Notes: generated by a model not told the origin, from the sequence alone. A stretch of 64,000 nt of DNA from Ochrobactrum sp. Q0168 (GCF_016427605.1 NZ_JAELXQ010000004.1:1-64000), one strand, 5' to 3'; positions 19,204 to 29,786 are shown, numbered from the stretch's first letter. A program made the numbers and translations.

Positions 19204-20997
19204 ATGCCGAGCTATCGCGCGCCCGTTGAAGATACGAATTTCGTGCTCAACGACGTTCTGAACTATCAGCGTTACAACAATCTGCCGGGCTTTGCCGACG
19301 CGTCGCCCGACGTGGTCGAGGCAATCCTGTCGGAAGGTGCGAAGCTCGCTGAGGGCACCCTGTTTCCGGTCAATCATAGTGGCGACCGCGAAGGCTGCAA
19401 GCGCGCCTCCGATGGCAGCGTCACCACGCCGAAGGGTTTTAAGGAAGCCTTCGATCTTTACCGCGAAGGTGGCTGGCTCGGTCTTGCCGTGCCGGAGCAA
19501 TATGGCGGGCAGGGCCTGCCCTACCTGCTGCACACGGCGGTCGGCGAATATATGTCGTCGGCCAATATGGCGCTCACCATGTATCCAGGTCTGACGCAGG
19601 GCGCGATTGCCGCGATCCTCGCCCATGGCACCGATGAGCAGAAGGATACCTATCTGCCGAAGATGGTGGAAGGCACCTGGACCGGCACCATGAACCTGAC
19701 CGAGCCGCATTGCGGCACGGATTTGGGCCTGTTGCGCACCAGTGCTGCGCCGCAGGGCGATGGCTCCTACAAGATTTCCGGCCAGAAGATTTTCATCTCT
19801 GCTGGCGAACATGACATGTCGGAAAACATCATCCATCTGGTGCTGGCCCGTATCGACGGCGCACCGGAAGGCGTGAAGGGCATTTCGCTGTTCATCGTGC
19901 CGAAGTTCATTCTCGATGAAAACGGCAATCCGGGTGCGCGCAATGGCGTTTCCTGTGGGTCCATCGAAGAGAAGATGGGCATTCACGGCAATGCCACCTG
20001 CGTCATGAATTATGACGAGGCGACCGGCTATCTGATTGGCGAGGCGCATAAGGGTCTGCGCGCCATGTTCACCATGATGAACGAAGCGCGTCTGGGCGTG
20101 GCCTTGCAGGGGCTTTCGATTGCCGAAACCGCCTATCAGAATGCCGCCATCTATGCCCGCGAGCGTATTCAGGGTCGGGCCCTTTCGGGCGCGAAAGAGC
20201 CGGAAAAGAAGGCCGATCCGATCATCGTGCATCCGGATATCCGTCGCAACCTGATGACGATCCGCGCTTTCAACGAAGCAGGCCGTGCGCTCATCCTGTG
20301 GACGGCGCTCAATTCCGATATTGCGCATCGTTCCGGCGACGAGGCCGAGCGTCAGGCCGCCGATGATTTGGTTGGTTTGCTGACGCCGGTGCTGAAAGGT
20401 GTTCTGACCGACAAGGGTTTTGAACATGCCGTCATGGCGCAGCAGGTGTTCGGCGGTCACGGCTATATCGAAGAACATGGCATGAGCCAGTATGTGCGCG
20501 ATGCGCGTATCGCGATGATCTATGAAGGTGCCAACGGCATTCAGGCGCTTGATCTGGTGGGTCGCAAGCTGGCGCTGAACGGCGGGCGTGCGGTCACGAC
20601 CTTCTTCAAGGAAGCGGGCGAGTTCTGCGAAGCCAATCGCCACAATGAGAAGCTGTCCTTCTTCACCAAGCATCTGAAGAAGGGTCTGAACGACCTTCAG
20701 TCCGCCACCATGTGGCTGATGCAGAACGCCATGGCGAAGCCCGACAATGCCGGTGCCGCATCCAATGACTATATGCATCTGTTCGGTCTGGTTGCGCTGG
20801 GTCTGATGTGGGGCCGCATGGCCAAGGTCGCGGAAGAAAAACTGGCGGCTGGCGAAGGCAACAAGGCTTACCTTGAAGCCAAGCTTGTCACTGCCCGGTA
20901 CTATTTCGAGCGTATCATGCCGGAAAGTGCCGCCCATCTGGCGCGCATCCAGTCGGGTGCGGATAGCATGATGGCGCTGCCTGCGGATGCGTTCTGA
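19204..20997 (+). CDS. Acyl-CoA dehydrogenase (long FadE-type with C-terminal extension)
   Basis: 597 aa, ATG at 19204 preceded by TTTGGAGGATT. Acyl-CoA dehydrogenase N-terminal, middle ([18 protein letters not shown]) and C-terminal domains occupy about residues 40-460. The sequence [20 protein letters not shown] and [12 protein letters not shown] carry the FAD-binding and catalytic-base region. The last about 120 residues are the extra C-terminal domain seen in the larger bacterial enzymes (DmdC-like length). It performs the first FAD-dependent oxidation of acyl-CoA. It is followed at 61 nt by the thiolase, with which it forms a beta-oxidation operon. Confidence 0.93.
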   Translation: MPSYRAPVEDTNFVLNDVLNYQRYNNLPGFADASPDVVEAILSEGAKLAEGTLFPVNHSGDREGCKRASDGSVTTPKGFKEAFDLYREGGWLGLAVPEQYGGQGLPYLLHTAVGEYMSSANMALTMYPGLTQGAIAAILAHGTDEQKDTYLPKMVEGTWTGTMNLTEPHCGTDLGLLRTSAAPQGDGSYKISGQKIFISAGEHDMSENIIHLVLARIDGAPEGVKGISLFIVPKFILDENGNPGARNGVSCGSIEEKMGIHGNATCVMNYDEATGYLIGEAHKGLRAMFTMMNEARLGVALQGLSIAETAYQNAAIYARERIQGRALSGAKEPEKKADPIIVHPDIRRNLMTIRAFNEAGRALILWTALNSDIAHRSGDEAERQAADDLVGLLTPVLKGVLTDKGFEHAVMAQQVFGGHGYIEEHGMSQYVRDARIAMIYEGANGIQALDLVGRKLALNGGRAVTTFFKEAGEFCEANRHNEKLSFFTKHLKKGLNDLQSATMWLMQNAMAKPDNAGAASNDYMHLFGLVALGLMWGRMAKVAEEKLAAGEGNKAYLEAKLVTARYYFERIMPESAAHLARIQSGADSMMALPADAF

Positions 20998-21058
20998 TTT
21001 TCTGCCGATATTTTAAAGGTTAGGCCGGGTTCTTCGGACCCGGCGGGAAGGAGAAAAA

Positions 21059-22267
21059 ATGGCTGAGGCTTATATTTACGATCACGTCCGGACGCCGCGC
21101 GGGCGCGGCAAGAAGGACGGGTCCTTGCATGAAGTGCCTGCCGTGCGTCTGGGCGCGAAGGTTCTGGAATCCCTGCGCGATCGCAACGGCATCGATACCG
21201 CAAAGGTCGATGACATTATTTTCGGCTGTGTCGATCCAGTTGGCGAAGCGGGCGCGGTCATTCCGCGCTCCGCCGCTTTCGAAGCCGGCTACGACTTCAA
21301 GGCCCCCGGCATCCAGATTTCGCGCTTCTGCGCTTCCGGACTCGATGCGATCAACCTCGCTGCCGCGAAGGTCGCGTTCGGTTCTGACGAGCTGGTGATT
21401 GCGGGCGGTGTGGAAAGCATGTCGCGCGTCGGCATGGGCATGTCGGGTGGCGCATGGTACATGGACCCATCGGTCGGCTTTCCCGGCTATTTCATGCCGC
21501 AGGGCGTTTCCGCCGATCTGATCGCCACCAAATACGGTTTCAGCCGCGATGATGTGGATGCCTATGCTGTCGAAAGCCAGAAGCGCGCCGCCAAGTCGTG
21601 GGAAAAGGGCTATTTCAAGAATTCGGTCATCTCGATCAAGGATCAGAATGGCCTGACCATTCTCGATCATGACGAGCATATGCGCCCTTCGACCGACATG
21701 CAGGCGCTGGGCCAGTTGAACCCGTCTTTCGTGATGCCGGGCGAAATGGGCGGTTTCAATGCCGTTGGCATTCAGGCCCATCCGGAAATCGAAACGGTCA
21801 ATCACGTGCATCATGCCGGTAATTCGTCGGGTATCGTCGATGGCGCGGCGGGCGTTCTGGTTGGCTCCAAAAAGGCAGGCAAGGCGTTCGACATCAAGCC
21901 GCGTGCGCGCATACGCGCTTTCGCCAATATCGGCTCCGAACCGGCGCTTATGCTGACCGGCCCGGTCGATGTGACGGAAAAGCTGCTCAAGCAGGCCAAG
22001 CTGAAGATTTCGGATATCGACCTGTTCGAACTCAATGAAGCCTTCGCCGCTGTGGTGCTGCGCTATATGCAGGCTTTCGACATTCCGCACGACAAGATCA
22101 ACGTCAATGGCGGCGCGATTGCCATGGGCCATCCGCTCGGCGCAACCGGCGCGATGATCCTCGGTACAGTGCTGGATGAGCTGGAACGCCGCGATCTCAA
22201 CACCGCGCTGGTGACCTTGTGCATCGGCGCTGGCATGGGCACGGCGACGATCATCGAGCGCGTATAA
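21059..22267 (+). CDS. Acetyl-CoA C-acyltransferase (thiolase, FadA/FadI type)
   Basis: 402 aa, ATG preceded by GGGAAGGAG. The nucleophilic Cys lies in [13 protein letters not shown] (about residue 90), the HGH-type loop in [15 protein letters not shown] (about 350), and the second catalytic Cys in [13 protein letters not shown] near the C-terminus. It cleaves 3-ketoacyl-CoA in beta-oxidation. It sits between the acyl-CoA dehydrogenase and the multifunctional FadJ-type gene, 20 nt upstream of the latter. Confidence 0.94.
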   Translation: MAEAYIYDHVRTPRGRGKKDGSLHEVPAVRLGAKVLESLRDRNGIDTAKVDDIIFGCVDPVGEAGAVIPRSAAFEAGYDFKAPGIQISRFCASGLDAINLAAAKVAFGSDELVIAGGVESMSRVGMGMSGGAWYMDPSVGFPGYFMPQGVSADLIATKYGFSRDDVDAYAVESQKRAAKSWEKGYFKNSVISIKDQNGLTILDHDEHMRPSTDMQALGQLNPSFVMPGEMGGFNAVGIQAHPEIETVNHVHHAGNSSGIVDGAAGVLVGSKKAGKAFDIKPRARIRAFANIGSEPALMLTGPVDVTEKLLKQAKLKISDIDLFELNEAFAAVVLRYMQAFDIPHDKINVNGGAIAMGHPLGATGAMILGTVLDELERRDLNTALVTLCIGAGMGTATIIERV

Positions 22268-22287
22268 GGGCGAGGGAGGTTTTACGA

Positions 22288-24504
22288 ATGGCTTACACGA
22301 ATTTCAAAGTTGAGACCGACGCCGACGGCATTGCCCTCGTCACCTGGGACATGCCTGAAAAGTCGATGAATGTTTTCACCGTCGAGGTGATGCAGGAACT
22401 GAACGCCATCATCGATGCGGTGGTTGCCGACGATAAGATCAAGGGCGTGGTGATCACGTCCGGCAAGGAAAGCTTCTCTGGCGGTGCCGATCTGACCATG
22501 CTGGAAGGCATGTTCAAGGCGTTCCAGAAGCAGAAGGCCAAGGACCCCGAGGGCGCGGTTCAGTCTCTCTTCGACAATGTCGGCAAGATGAGTGGTCTGT
22601 TCCGCAAGCTTGAAACCAGCGGCAAGCCGTGGGTGTCGGCCATCAACGGCACCTGCATGGGCGGCGCGTTTGAAATGTCGCTTGCCTGCCATGCGCGGGT
22701 TGTGTCGGATGCGCCGGGCGTGAAGCTGGCGCTGCCGGAAGTGAAGGTCGGCCTGTTCCCGGGCGCTGGCGGCACGCAGCGCGTTCCGCGTCTTGCCAAC
22801 CAGCAGGATGCGCTGCAAATGATGACGACCGGCTCCAGCCTGACGGCGCAGCGCGCCAAGGCGATGGGCCTCGTTACGGAAGTCGCCCCGGCAAAGAAGC
22901 TGGTCGAAACCGCCAAGAAGCTCATCAAGGGCGGCCTCAAGCCGGTTCAGCCATGGGATGAAAAGGGCTTCAAGCTACCGGGCGGCGCGATCTATTCGGC
23001 TGCCGGCGCGAACCTTTGGCCTGCCGCAACCGCTATTCTGCGCCGCGAAACGTCGGGTAATTATCCAGCGGCGCTGGCCATTCTAAAGTCCGTTTATGAA
23101 GGCCTTCTGGTTCCGTTCGATACCGGCCTTAAGATCGAGCAGCGCTATTTCACCGAAATCCTTCAGACGACCGAAGCGGGCATGATGATCCGCTCGCTGT
23201 TCGTGTCGTTGCAGGAGCTGAACAAGGGCGCGCGCCGCCCGGCGGATGAAAAGCCGACCAAGCTCAAGAAAATCGGCGTCATCGGCGCTGGTTTCATGGG
23301 TGCGGGCATTGCCTATGTGACGGCAAAGGCCGGCATTCCTGTGGTGCTGATCGACCGCGATCAGGAATCCGCCGACAAGGGGAAGGCCCATACCGCCGAT
23401 CTCGTCACCAAGGAAATGCAGAAGGGCCGCGCCACCGAGGCCGACAAGGAAAAGCTCCTGTCGCTCATCACCGCAACCCCGGATTATGCGCTTCTCGAAG
23501 GTGCCGATCTGGTGATCGAAGCCGTGTTCGAGGACCGCGACGTCAAGCGTGTCGCGACCGAAAAAGCCGAGGAAGTGCTGAAATCATCGGCGATCTTCGC
23601 GTCCAACACCTCGACCCTGCCGATCAGCGGTCTTGCCAAGGTCTCGAAGCGTCCGAAAAACTTCATCGGCATCCACTTCTTCTCGCCGGTCGATAAGATG
23701 ATGCTGGTGGAAGTGATCCTCGGCAAGAAAACTTCGGACAAGGCGCTGGCCGTCGCGCTCGATTACGTCCGCGCGATCAAGAAGACGCCGATTGTCGTCA
23801 ACGACACGCGCGGCTTCTACGTCAATCGCTGCGTGCTGCGCTATATGTCGGAAGCCTACAACATGCTGGTCGAAGGCGTCCCGGCGGCGATGATCGAAAA
23901 TGCCGCCCGCATGGCCGGTATGCCGGTTGGTCCGCTGGCGCTCAACGACGAAACGGCAATCGATCTGTCGCAGAAGATCCTGAAAGCCACGCTTGCCGAT
24001 CTGGGCGATAAGGCTGTCGATCCGCGCCATGTCGAACTGGTGGACAGGCTCGTCAACGAGTTCGACCGCAAGGGCCGCAAGAATGGCAAGGGATTCTACG
24101 ACTACCCGGCCAAACCTGCCAAGAAGCATCTCTGGGCCGGTCTCAAGGATCTCTATCCGCAGCAGAACCCGGACAAGATCGACGTGAAGGAGCTGAAAGA
24201 ACGCTTCCTCGTCACCATCGCTCTCGAAGCGGCCCGCGTCATGGAAGAAGGCATTGTAACCGATCCGCGCGAAGCGGATGTCGGCTCGATCCTCGCCTTC
24301 GGTTTCGCGCCTTATACGGGCGGCACGCTGTCCTATATCGATGGCATGGGCGCGAAGAAATTCGTCAAGCTTGCCAAGGAGTTGCAGAAGAAATACGGCC
24401 AGCAGTTCAAGGCGCCGAAGCTGCTTCTCGACATGGCCGAGAATGGCGAAAGCTTCTATCAGCGTTTCAATCCCTACAAGGGCGAAACCAAGAAAGCAGC
24501 TTAA
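22288..24504 (+). CDS. fadJ: Fatty-acid oxidation multifunctional enzyme (enoyl-CoA hydratase / 3-hydroxyacyl-CoA dehydrogenase)
   Basis: 738 aa from the ATG at 22288, chosen for the GGGAGGT upstream; a longer frame to 22219 runs inside the thiolase. The crotonase domain covers about residues 1-190 with INGTCMGGAFEMSLACHARV (oxyanion hole) and PEVKVGLFPGAGGTQR (catalytic Glu). The NAD-binding 3-hydroxyacyl-CoA dehydrogenase domain starts at IGVIGAGFMGAGIAYVTAKA (about 330) and has IGIHFFSPVDKMMLVE, followed by one or two C-terminal helical domains. It carries out hydration and dehydrogenation between the acyl-CoA dehydrogenase and thiolase steps encoded upstream. Confidence 0.94.
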   Translation: MAYTNFKVETDADGIALVTWDMPEKSMNVFTVEVMQELNAIIDAVVADDKIKGVVITSGKESFSGGADLTMLEGMFKAFQKQKAKDPEGAVQSLFDNVGKMSGLFRKLETSGKPWVSAINGTCMGGAFEMSLACHARVVSDAPGVKLALPEVKVGLFPGAGGTQRVPRLANQQDALQMMTTGSSLTAQRAKAMGLVTEVAPAKKLVETAKKLIKGGLKPVQPWDEKGFKLPGGAIYSAAGANLWPAATAILRRETSGNYPAALAILKSVYEGLLVPFDTGLKIEQRYFTEILQTTEAGMMIRSLFVSLQELNKGARRPADEKPTKLKKIGVIGAGFMGAGIAYVTAKAGIPVVLIDRDQESADKGKAHTADLVTKEMQKGRATEADKEKLLSLITATPDYALLEGADLVIEAVFEDRDVKRVATEKAEEVLKSSAIFASNTSTLPISGLAKVSKRPKNFIGIHFFSPVDKMMLVEVILGKKTSDKALAVALDYVRAIKKTPIVVNDTRGFYVNRCVLRYMSEAYNMLVEGVPAAMIENAARMAGMPVGPLALNDETAIDLSQKILKATLADLGDKAVDPRHVELVDRLVNEFDRKGRKNGKGFYDYPAKPAKKHLWAGLKDLYPQQNPDKIDVKELKERFLVTIALEAARVMEEGIVTDPREADVGSILAFGFAPYTGGTLSYIDGMGAKKFVKLAKELQKKYGQQFKAPKLLLDMAENGESFYQRFNPYKGETKKAA

Positions 24505-24525
24505 TCCACAAAGGCTGAAAATTTA

Positions 24526-24555
24526 GAAAGCGCGGTGTGAAAACACCGCGCTTTC
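24526..24555 (+). terminator. Terminator of the beta-oxidation operon
   Basis: 13-bp stem GAAAGCGCGGTGT/ACACCGCGCTTTC with a GAAA tetraloop, 22 nt after the fadJ stop, followed by TTGT. Confidence 0.85.
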
Positions 24556-24746
24556 TTGTCATCCCGTTTCGCGATGTTCAGATAAGAAAATTTTCCCTGT
24601 CAAATCATGCATCTTGCGCAAAACCCCAATTTTCGGTAGGTTCTGGCACAAGTCGCCACAAGTTGTAGGTTTAAAATCCTAAATAGCTCGTTCCTCGGTC
24701 CGAGTTCGTCGTGGGAAGAGACTTGCCTGAATTGACGGATCATAAC

Positions 24747-25400
24747 ATGTTTTCTCATGACAGCATCTGGGCGGCGATTGACGCATTGGCCGAGCGCCAT
24801 TCCTTGAGCGCGTCGGGGCTTGCCCGCCGCGCGGGTCTTGATCCCACGACCTTCAACAAATCGAAGCGTTACGCTGCCGATGGGCGTGCACGCTGGCCCT
24901 CGACGGAGTCGTTGGCGAAGGTAATGGAAGCTACCGGTGCGACTTTTGAAGAACTCACACGTCTGATGGGCGGCGGGAATGCGAACCAGGGTTTCGGCGA
25001 ATATATGCAGGACCCGCAGTCGATCCCGCTTCTCGGCATGGCGGAGGCGGGCGCAGGCGGCTATTTCGACGATGCCGGTTTTCCGGCGGGGCAGGGCTGG
25101 GGCATTGTGGAATTTCCGGTGGGCACCAGCGAAGGGGTGTATGCGCTGGAAGTTTCGGGCGACAGCATGTTGCCCCTTTACCGTGACGGCGATACGTTGA
25201 TTGTCGCGCCCAATGCGCCGGTGCGTCGCGGCGACCGCGTGGTGGTGCGAACCAAGGACGGAGAAGTCATGGCCAAAATCCTTCATCGCCAGACACCACG
25301 GACAATCGAATTGCATTCGCTTAACCCCGAGCATTCAAACCGCAGCTTTGAAACCAAGGATGTGGAATGGATCGCCAGAATTCTATGGGCCAGCCAGTAA
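24747..25400 (+). CDS. XRE-type repressor with S24 LexA-like peptidase domain
   Basis: 217 aa from the ATG at 24747; a GTG at 24711 is an alternative. The helix-turn-helix lies in about residues 10-75 (ASGLARRAGLDPTTFNKSKR). The C-terminal S24 domain has the catalytic Ser in EVSGDSMLPLYRDGDTLIV and the Lys in DGEVMAKILH. Related phage CI-like and LexA-like proteins cleave themselves when RecA is activated, but many chromosomal members act without cleavage. The lack of a clear Ala-Gly cleavage site between the domains leaves that open. Its stop overlaps the next gene's start (TAATG), so the two are coupled. Confidence 0.88.
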   Translation: MFSHDSIWAAIDALAERHSLSASGLARRAGLDPTTFNKSKRYAADGRARWPSTESLAKVMEATGATFEELTRLMGGGNANQGFGEYMQDPQSIPLLGMAEAGAGGYFDDAGFPAGQGWGIVEFPVGTSEGVYALEVSGDSMLPLYRDGDTLIVAPNAPVRRGDRVVVRTKDGEVMAKILHRQTPRTIELHSLNPEHSNRSFETKDVEWIARILWASQ

Positions 25401-26350
25401 TGGCGCAGTCGCAGACAAGAAGCCATTCGCGGGTCGTTTATGGCAGTCTTGCCGGATTGACCGGCGCGCTGCTGGCCGCGGCTTTCATCGCTCCTTTTTA
25501 TGGCGCTCTCGATGGGCCTGTGCCAGTGGTCGCGTCGGATAGCGATGCAGCGAAGCCGAATGGCGGTTCGGGCAACGGCATCGTGGTGGAACAGTTCGAT
25601 TATGACGAGCCGAACAGCAACGTCGCAGCGAAGACACAGACCCCGCCTGCGGACGAACAGCAAAACGCCCAGTCCGGCAATTCCAGCGATGCGGCAAACG
25701 GGCTTCAGCGCGAAGCGCCACGCCCGCCGCTGAGCGATCTCGGTCTTGCGGCGACGCCAAAGCCGCCGGAACCCGTCGCGCGGACTGAGGCCAACACCCC
25801 GCCGGCGACGCAGGTTGGCGAGAATGAGGATATGCAGCTTTTGCAACGCCCCGTTGCTATTGCTGCCGGGCGGCTTGAAAGTCAGGGTCGCCTGATCGAT
25901 CTGCAGGGCATTGAGGTACTCCCGGTCGAGCAGACGTGCCAGAACGCAGCCGGGGAAAGCTGGCCTTGCGGCATGCAGGCGCGGACGGCGTTCCGCCAGT
26001 GGCTGCGCTCGCGCGCCATCATGTGCCGTCTGCCGCAGAATGATAGCGGTGCCGCGATTGCCACCGGGTGCAAGCTGGGCAATGACGATGCGGCCGAATG
26101 GCTGGTGACGAATGGCTGGGCCAAGGCGACGCCGGACGGCGCCTACGCCGATGCGGGCCGCAAGGCGGAAGAGGCGCGTCTTGGCATTTTTGGTGACAAG
26201 CCGGATGTTTCCTTGCAGAGCCTTGAGCCTGATACCGGCAATGGCCTGAACGATCTTTCGCCCGCAGTACCGGAAACGCAACCCTCTGCGCCCTCTCCGC
26301 AGCAGGGTGAATTCCCGCCAGCGCCGGTGGCGCCAGCACCGGCCAATTAA
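25400..26350 (+). CDS. Membrane-anchored SNase-like (thermonuclease-fold) protein, probably catalytically degenerate
   Basis: 316 aa from the ATG at 25400 that overlaps the previous stop. One N-terminal transmembrane segment (about residues 14-36, VVYGSLAGLTGALLAAAF) is followed by a Pro/Ala/Gln-rich linker and a C-terminal SNase-like domain (about 150-290). The domain has QGIEVLPVEQ, a Cys pair in QTCQNAAGESWPCGMQAR and LVTNGWAKATPDG. The active-site Arg residues of staphylococcal nuclease are not evident (Asp/Leu where RLxGID is expected), so nuclease activity is doubtful. It would act in the periplasm. It converges on the EamA gene with a 4-bp stop overlap. Confidence 0.75.
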   Translation: MAQSQTRSHSRVVYGSLAGLTGALLAAAFIAPFYGALDGPVPVVASDSDAAKPNGGSGNGIVVEQFDYDEPNSNVAAKTQTPPADEQQNAQSGNSSDAANGLQREAPRPPLSDLGLAATPKPPEPVARTEANTPPATQVGENEDMQLLQRPVAIAAGRLESQGRLIDLQGIEVLPVEQTCQNAAGESWPCGMQARTAFRQWLRSRAIMCRLPQNDSGAAIATGCKLGNDDAAEWLVTNGWAKATPDGAYADAGRKAEEARLGIFGDKPDVSLQSLEPDTGNGLNDLSPAVPETQPSAPSPQQGEFPPAPVAPAPAN

Positions 26351-27285
26351 GCTTGCGCTGTTGCCTTCGGGTTTCTACGTGTCGCTGATTTCAGCGGTAC
26401 GGTGATCACAATCAGGCACGCGATAACCAGCACGACTCCGAGCCAGCCCATGGCTGGGAGACGCTCTCCCACGATGACCACGGCCAGCAGTGCTGCGACG
26501 ACGGGCTCGACCAATGTGATCGTCGTTGCCATGCTGACGGGAACACGCGCAAGGCCGATGCCGAAGCAGACATAGCCGAGGAACATCGGCACCGCCGCCA
26601 TATAGATGCCGACGGCAGCATTGTTCCACGAGGCGAGGAAGGGCGCGCCAGTCATCAGCAGGACAGGCATCAGCAGCAGACCGCCAATGCCGAATGTCGC
26701 GCCCATCGCCACGGATGAATGGATGCCGCTCAGGATCAGTCCACGCGCGGTCCAGGAATAGAGCGCATAGGTCAGACCGCCGACCAGTCCAAGACCGATG
26801 CCAATCAGCACCGAGCTTTCGGTTTGAATGCCGCTATGCGCCGATCCTTCGGCCACTGATATGAGGATCATGCCGAGCAGTCCGATCATGGCCCCCCACA
26901 ACCATTGCCGCGACAGGCGGGAACCGTCGAATATATATTCGATCAGGGCGGAAAGCAGGGGCGCGGAACCGAGCGTCACGACAGTTCCGATGGTTACGCC
27001 AGCCATCCGCATCGAGGCATAGAAGGCGAGCGGATAGATGGCGACGGCCAGCCCGCCGAGGACGAGGTTGCGCCAGTGCTGGGCCAGTTGCGGCCATGCG
27101 CGTCGGATGCCGCGTCCGGCCAGAACTGCCTGCATCAATCCGCCCACACCCATCGCGGCTGCGCCGATTGCGGCTGCCCCCACGTCCGGGGCGAAGGTGG
27201 CGGCTGTGCCGGTCGTGCCCCATACGGCGGAGGAAAACAGAATGGCCGCGACGCCAATCGCATAATTGCGCGATGATGTGTTCAC
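26347..27285 (-). CDS. EamA/DMT-family permease (drug/metabolite exporter)
   Basis: 312 aa with ten predicted transmembrane segments arranged as two EamA repeats (about residues 10-145 and 160-300). Features include AILFSSAVWGTTGTAATFAP at the N-terminus and TTITLVEPVVAALLAVVIVG in the second repeat, where the conserved Pro sits. Family members export amino acids, metabolites or drugs; the substrate is not predictable here. It is downstream of a TetR regulator, overlapping it by 4 nt (ATGA), so the two are translationally coupled and the regulator probably controls both. Confidence 0.9.
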   Translation of the reverse strand: MNTSSRNYAIGVAAILFSSAVWGTTGTAATFAPDVGAAAIGAAAMGVGGLMQAVLAGRGIRRAWPQLAQHWRNLVLGGLAVAIYPLAFYASMRMAGVTIGTVVTLGSAPLLSALIEYIFDGSRLSRQWLWGAMIGLLGMILISVAEGSAHSGIQTESSVLIGIGLGLVGGLTYALYSWTARGLILSGIHSSVAMGATFGIGGLLLMPVLLMTGAPFLASWNNAAVGIYMAAVPMFLGYVCFGIGLARVPVSMATTITLVEPVVAALLAVVIVGERLPAMGWLGVVLVIACLIVITVPLKSATRRNPKATAQA

Positions 27286-27881
27286 AATGCCCCCAACATG
27301 TCCGATGCCATTGCCCGCGCTTCCTGAATGCAGGCGCTGTTCCCCTCAAGGCCCGCACGCGACATCGCTCCTTCCAGCAGAAACGACAATTGCCGGGCGA
27401 GCGTCACCGCTTTTTCGGGGGCGCCCGGTAGCAGTTCTGCCAGATGCCCCGCCAGCAAGGCTTCAACTTCGCGCTTGTGGTTTTTCACGGCCTGCCGTCC
27501 GATATCGCCCGCGGTCAGTTCGGCGGCAGCATTCAGCAGACCGCATCCGCGAAAGCCGTGCTCATAGGCAAATTCGGCATGGTCCTGATAGGCGTCGAAA
27601 ACCGCGAGAACCTTTTCCAGCGGCGTGGACGCCTGCTGCAAGCGCGCATCGTAAAGGCCCAACCATTCCGCATGGCGCACCTCCAGATACTGGTTCACCA
27701 GATCGGCTTTGGACGCAAAATTGTTATAGAGGCTCTTCTTCGCAACGCCCGCTTTTTGAACGATCGCATCGATGCCGGTGCCGCCGATGCCGTGATCGTA
27801 AAACAGCACGGCGGCGGCGTTAAGCAGCTTTTCGCGCGCGCTTTCCGTCGAAGCTGGAAATGGTGTCTGAACGGTCTTCAT
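27282..27881 (-). CDS. TetR-family regulator of the EamA exporter
   Basis: 199 aa from the ATG at 27881, which has GAGGG eight bases upstream; a GTG at 27896 would add five residues. The helix-turn-helix covers about residues 15-60 (GTGIDAIVQKAGVAKKSLYN). The C-terminal part has the QacR/AcrR-like ligand domain with HGFRGCGLLNAAAEL. An inverted repeat lies directly upstream of the gene (27897-27920). Autorepression with co-control of the exporter is inferred. The ligand is unknown. Confidence 0.9.
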   Translation of the reverse strand: MKTVQTPFPASTESAREKLLNAAAVLFYDHGIGGTGIDAIVQKAGVAKKSLYNNFASKADLVNQYLEVRHAEWLGLYDARLQQASTPLEKVLAVFDAYQDHAEFAYEHGFRGCGLLNAAAELTAGDIGRQAVKNHKREVEALLAGHLAELLPGAPEKAVTLARQLSFLLEGAMSRAGLEGNSACIQEARAMASDMLGAL

Positions 27882-27896
27882 CACAGCAACCCTCAC

Positions 27897-27920
27897 AGTA
27901 GGTAGGTCGTTCTACCTACT
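27897..27920. promoter_or_regulatory. TetR-type operator
   Basis: Perfect inverted repeat with 9-bp arms AGTAGGTAG and CTACCTACT and a 6-nt spacer, 16 nt upstream of the TetR start codon. Arm length and spacing are typical of TetR-family autoregulatory operators. Confidence 0.8.
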
Positions 27921-27971
27921 ATGAGGAGCAGAGTCAATTGGAACGAATGTGACAGCGTTTCAAGCACAAAA

Positions 27972-28000
27972 AAGCCCCGCGCCAGGTGGCTGCGGGGCTT
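27972..28000. terminator. Terminator-like hairpin
   Basis: 9-bp stem AAGCCCCGC/GCGGGGCTT with an 11-nt loop, in the gap between the TetR operator and lysK. A-run before and T-rich sequence after suit termination in either direction. Confidence 0.65.
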
Positions 28001-28028
28001 GTTGTTTTGGTTTGGCTGTTGAGCGGCT

Positions 28029-28133
28029 TAGAGCGGTTCCTGTTTTGACGGAATCGTCGGAACCGCTCTAAGTCTTTGTTTTTACGCATTTCCGCACGCA
28101 AAACCGCTTCGCACGTTTGCTGGAAATGCTCTA
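28029..28133. repeat. Bru-RS-like palindromic repeat, copy C (inverted)
   Basis: About 105 bp in the opposite orientation to copies A and B: TAGAGCGGTTCC...GGAACCGCTCTAA first, then AAACCGC...TTTGCTGGAAATGCTCTA. Its last three bases (CTA, read TAG on the minus strand) are the stop codon of lysK. Confidence 0.85.
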
Positions 28134-29786
28134 GACCAGTTCGCCAGCAAGCGCCTTTTTGATCAAGGCGCGGGTTTCGTCGATGCCGTAAAGTGCGACG
28201 AACGAGCCGAAGCGGGGTCCGCGTTCCTGTCCGATCAGCACTTCATAGAGCATCTGGAAGAAGGAAACCGACACGCCGGGTCCGCCTTCCGGGCTTTTCT
28301 TGGTGTGATCCTGATAGCGCTCGATAGCGCGGGCGACGTCCAGAATGGCGTTCTGGATGTCGTTGCCATCGGTCCCGGCAGGCAGGGTCGCAAGCTTGGC
28401 GTCCAGCGCTTCCAATGCGCCGCGCTCCACATCGTCCGGTGCGCGGAACTGCTTAGTCGGCTTGACGAAATCGTTGAAGTAACGGATCGCGTAGCCCACG
28501 AGCGCATCGAGCTCCGGATTGTTTTCCGGCGTGACGCCCGGCGCATGGCGCGAGATAAAGCCCCACAGGACCGAGGGGTTTTCCGCATTCGATGCGCTGA
28601 CGAGATTCAGCATCAGCGCAAAGGTGACCGGCAGGTCAACCTTCGGCGGGTTGCCGTAATGAATGTGCCAGACCGGATTGTTCAGCCGGTCCTTCCATTC
28701 CTGACGGTCATAGGCCGAAAGATAGGTGAAATATTCGTCCACCGCCTTCGGGATCACATCGAAATAAAGACGCTTCGCGGTCTTCGGCTTCTGGAAATTG
28801 TAAAGCGCGAGGCTTTCGGTCGGGGCATAGGCCAGCCATTCGTCAATCGAAATGCCGTTGCCCTTGGACTTGGAAATCTTCTGGCCGAGCTGGTCGAGGA
28901 ACAACTCGTAGACGAAATGTTCCGGCGCGCGTCCGCCCAGAATTTCGCAAATGCGGTCGTAAACGCCCGCATTGGTCTGGTGATCCTTGCCGAACATTTC
29001 GAAATCGACGCCAAGTGCCGCCCAACGCATGCCGAAATCCGGCTTCCATTGCAGCTTTACATTGCCGCCCTTGACGGAAAGCGTGGTTTCAACGCCGTCT
29101 TCATCATTGAAGGTGATCGTGCCAGCCTTGGCATCGACACTCTTCATCGGCACGTAAAGCACGCGACCCGACTTGGGCGAGATCGGCAGGAATGGGCTGT
29201 AGGTCGCCTGACGCTCTTCGCCCAGCGTCGGCAGCATGACCTTCATGATGTCGTCATAGCGCTCGACGGCCTTGAGCAGCACCGCATCGAACTTGCCGGA
29301 CTTGTAATATTCCGTCGCGCTGGCGAATTCATAATCGAAGCCGAAAGTGTCGAGGAAGCGGCAGAGCATGGCATTGTTATGCTCGGCAAAGCTCTTATAT
29401 TCGCCGCCAAACGGGTTCGGCACGGACGAAAGCGGCATTTGCAGATAAGGCTCAAGAGCGGCCTTGTCCGGTACATTGTCCGGAATCTTGCGCATACCGT
29501 CGAGATCGTCGGAGAAGCAGATGAGGCGCGTCTTCACCTTGTCTTCGGTCAGAATACGGAAGGCGTGGCGCACCATCGAGGTGCGGGCCACTTCGCCGAA
29601 GGTGCCGATATGCGGCAGGCCCGACGGGCCATAGCCGGTTTCAAAAATCACGGTGTCCGGCAGACCGGTCTTGGCATAGCGTTTGAGGATTTTCCGCGCC
29701 TCTTCGAAGGGCCATGCTTTCGCGTCCGCAGCCGCCGCGGTCAGTTCCGGGGTCAGCGTTATTTCGGGCAGACGATGCGAGGTCAT
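28131..29786 (-). CDS. lysK: Lysyl-tRNA synthetase, class I
   Basis: 551 aa from the ATG at 29786; the upstream 43 in-frame residues are not family-like. The class I HIGH-type motif is [13 protein letters not shown] (residues about 53-65) and the KMSKS loop is KISKSKGNG near residue 303. This class I enzyme, unrelated to LysS, is the usual LysRS of alphaproteobacteria. It attaches lysine to tRNA-Lys. The TAG stop is formed by the edge of the palindromic repeat, so the last codons abut the element. Confidence 0.96.
   Translation of the reverse strand: MTSHRLPEITLTPELTAAAADAKAWPFEEARKILKRYAKTGLPDTVIFETGYGPSGLPHIGTFGEVARTSMVRHAFRILTEDKVKTRLICFSDDLDGMRKIPDNVPDKAALEPYLQMPLSSVPNPFGGEYKSFAEHNNAMLCRFLDTFGFDYEFASATEYYKSGKFDAVLLKAVERYDDIMKVMLPTLGEERQATYSPFLPISPKSGRVLYVPMKSVDAKAGTITFNDEDGVETTLSVKGGNVKLQWKPDFGMRWAALGVDFEMFGKDHQTNAGVYDRICEILGGRAPEHFVYELFLDQLGQKISKSKGNGISIDEWLAYAPTESLALYNFQKPKTAKRLYFDVIPKAVDEYFTYLSAYDRQEWKDRLNNPVWHIHYGNPPKVDLPVTFALMLNLVSASNAENPSVLWGFISRHAPGVTPENNPELDALVGYAIRYFNDFVKPTKQFRAPDDVERGALEALDAKLATLPAGTDGNDIQNAILDVARAIERYQDHTKKSPEGGPGVSVSFFQMLYEVLIGQERGPRFGSFVALYGIDETRALIKKALAGELV

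Noticed and set aside
19012-20937. A 641-codon minus-strand frame opposite the acyl-CoA dehydrogenase
   Set aside because: The plus-strand gene has clear motifs and a ribosome-binding site; the minus frame has neither.
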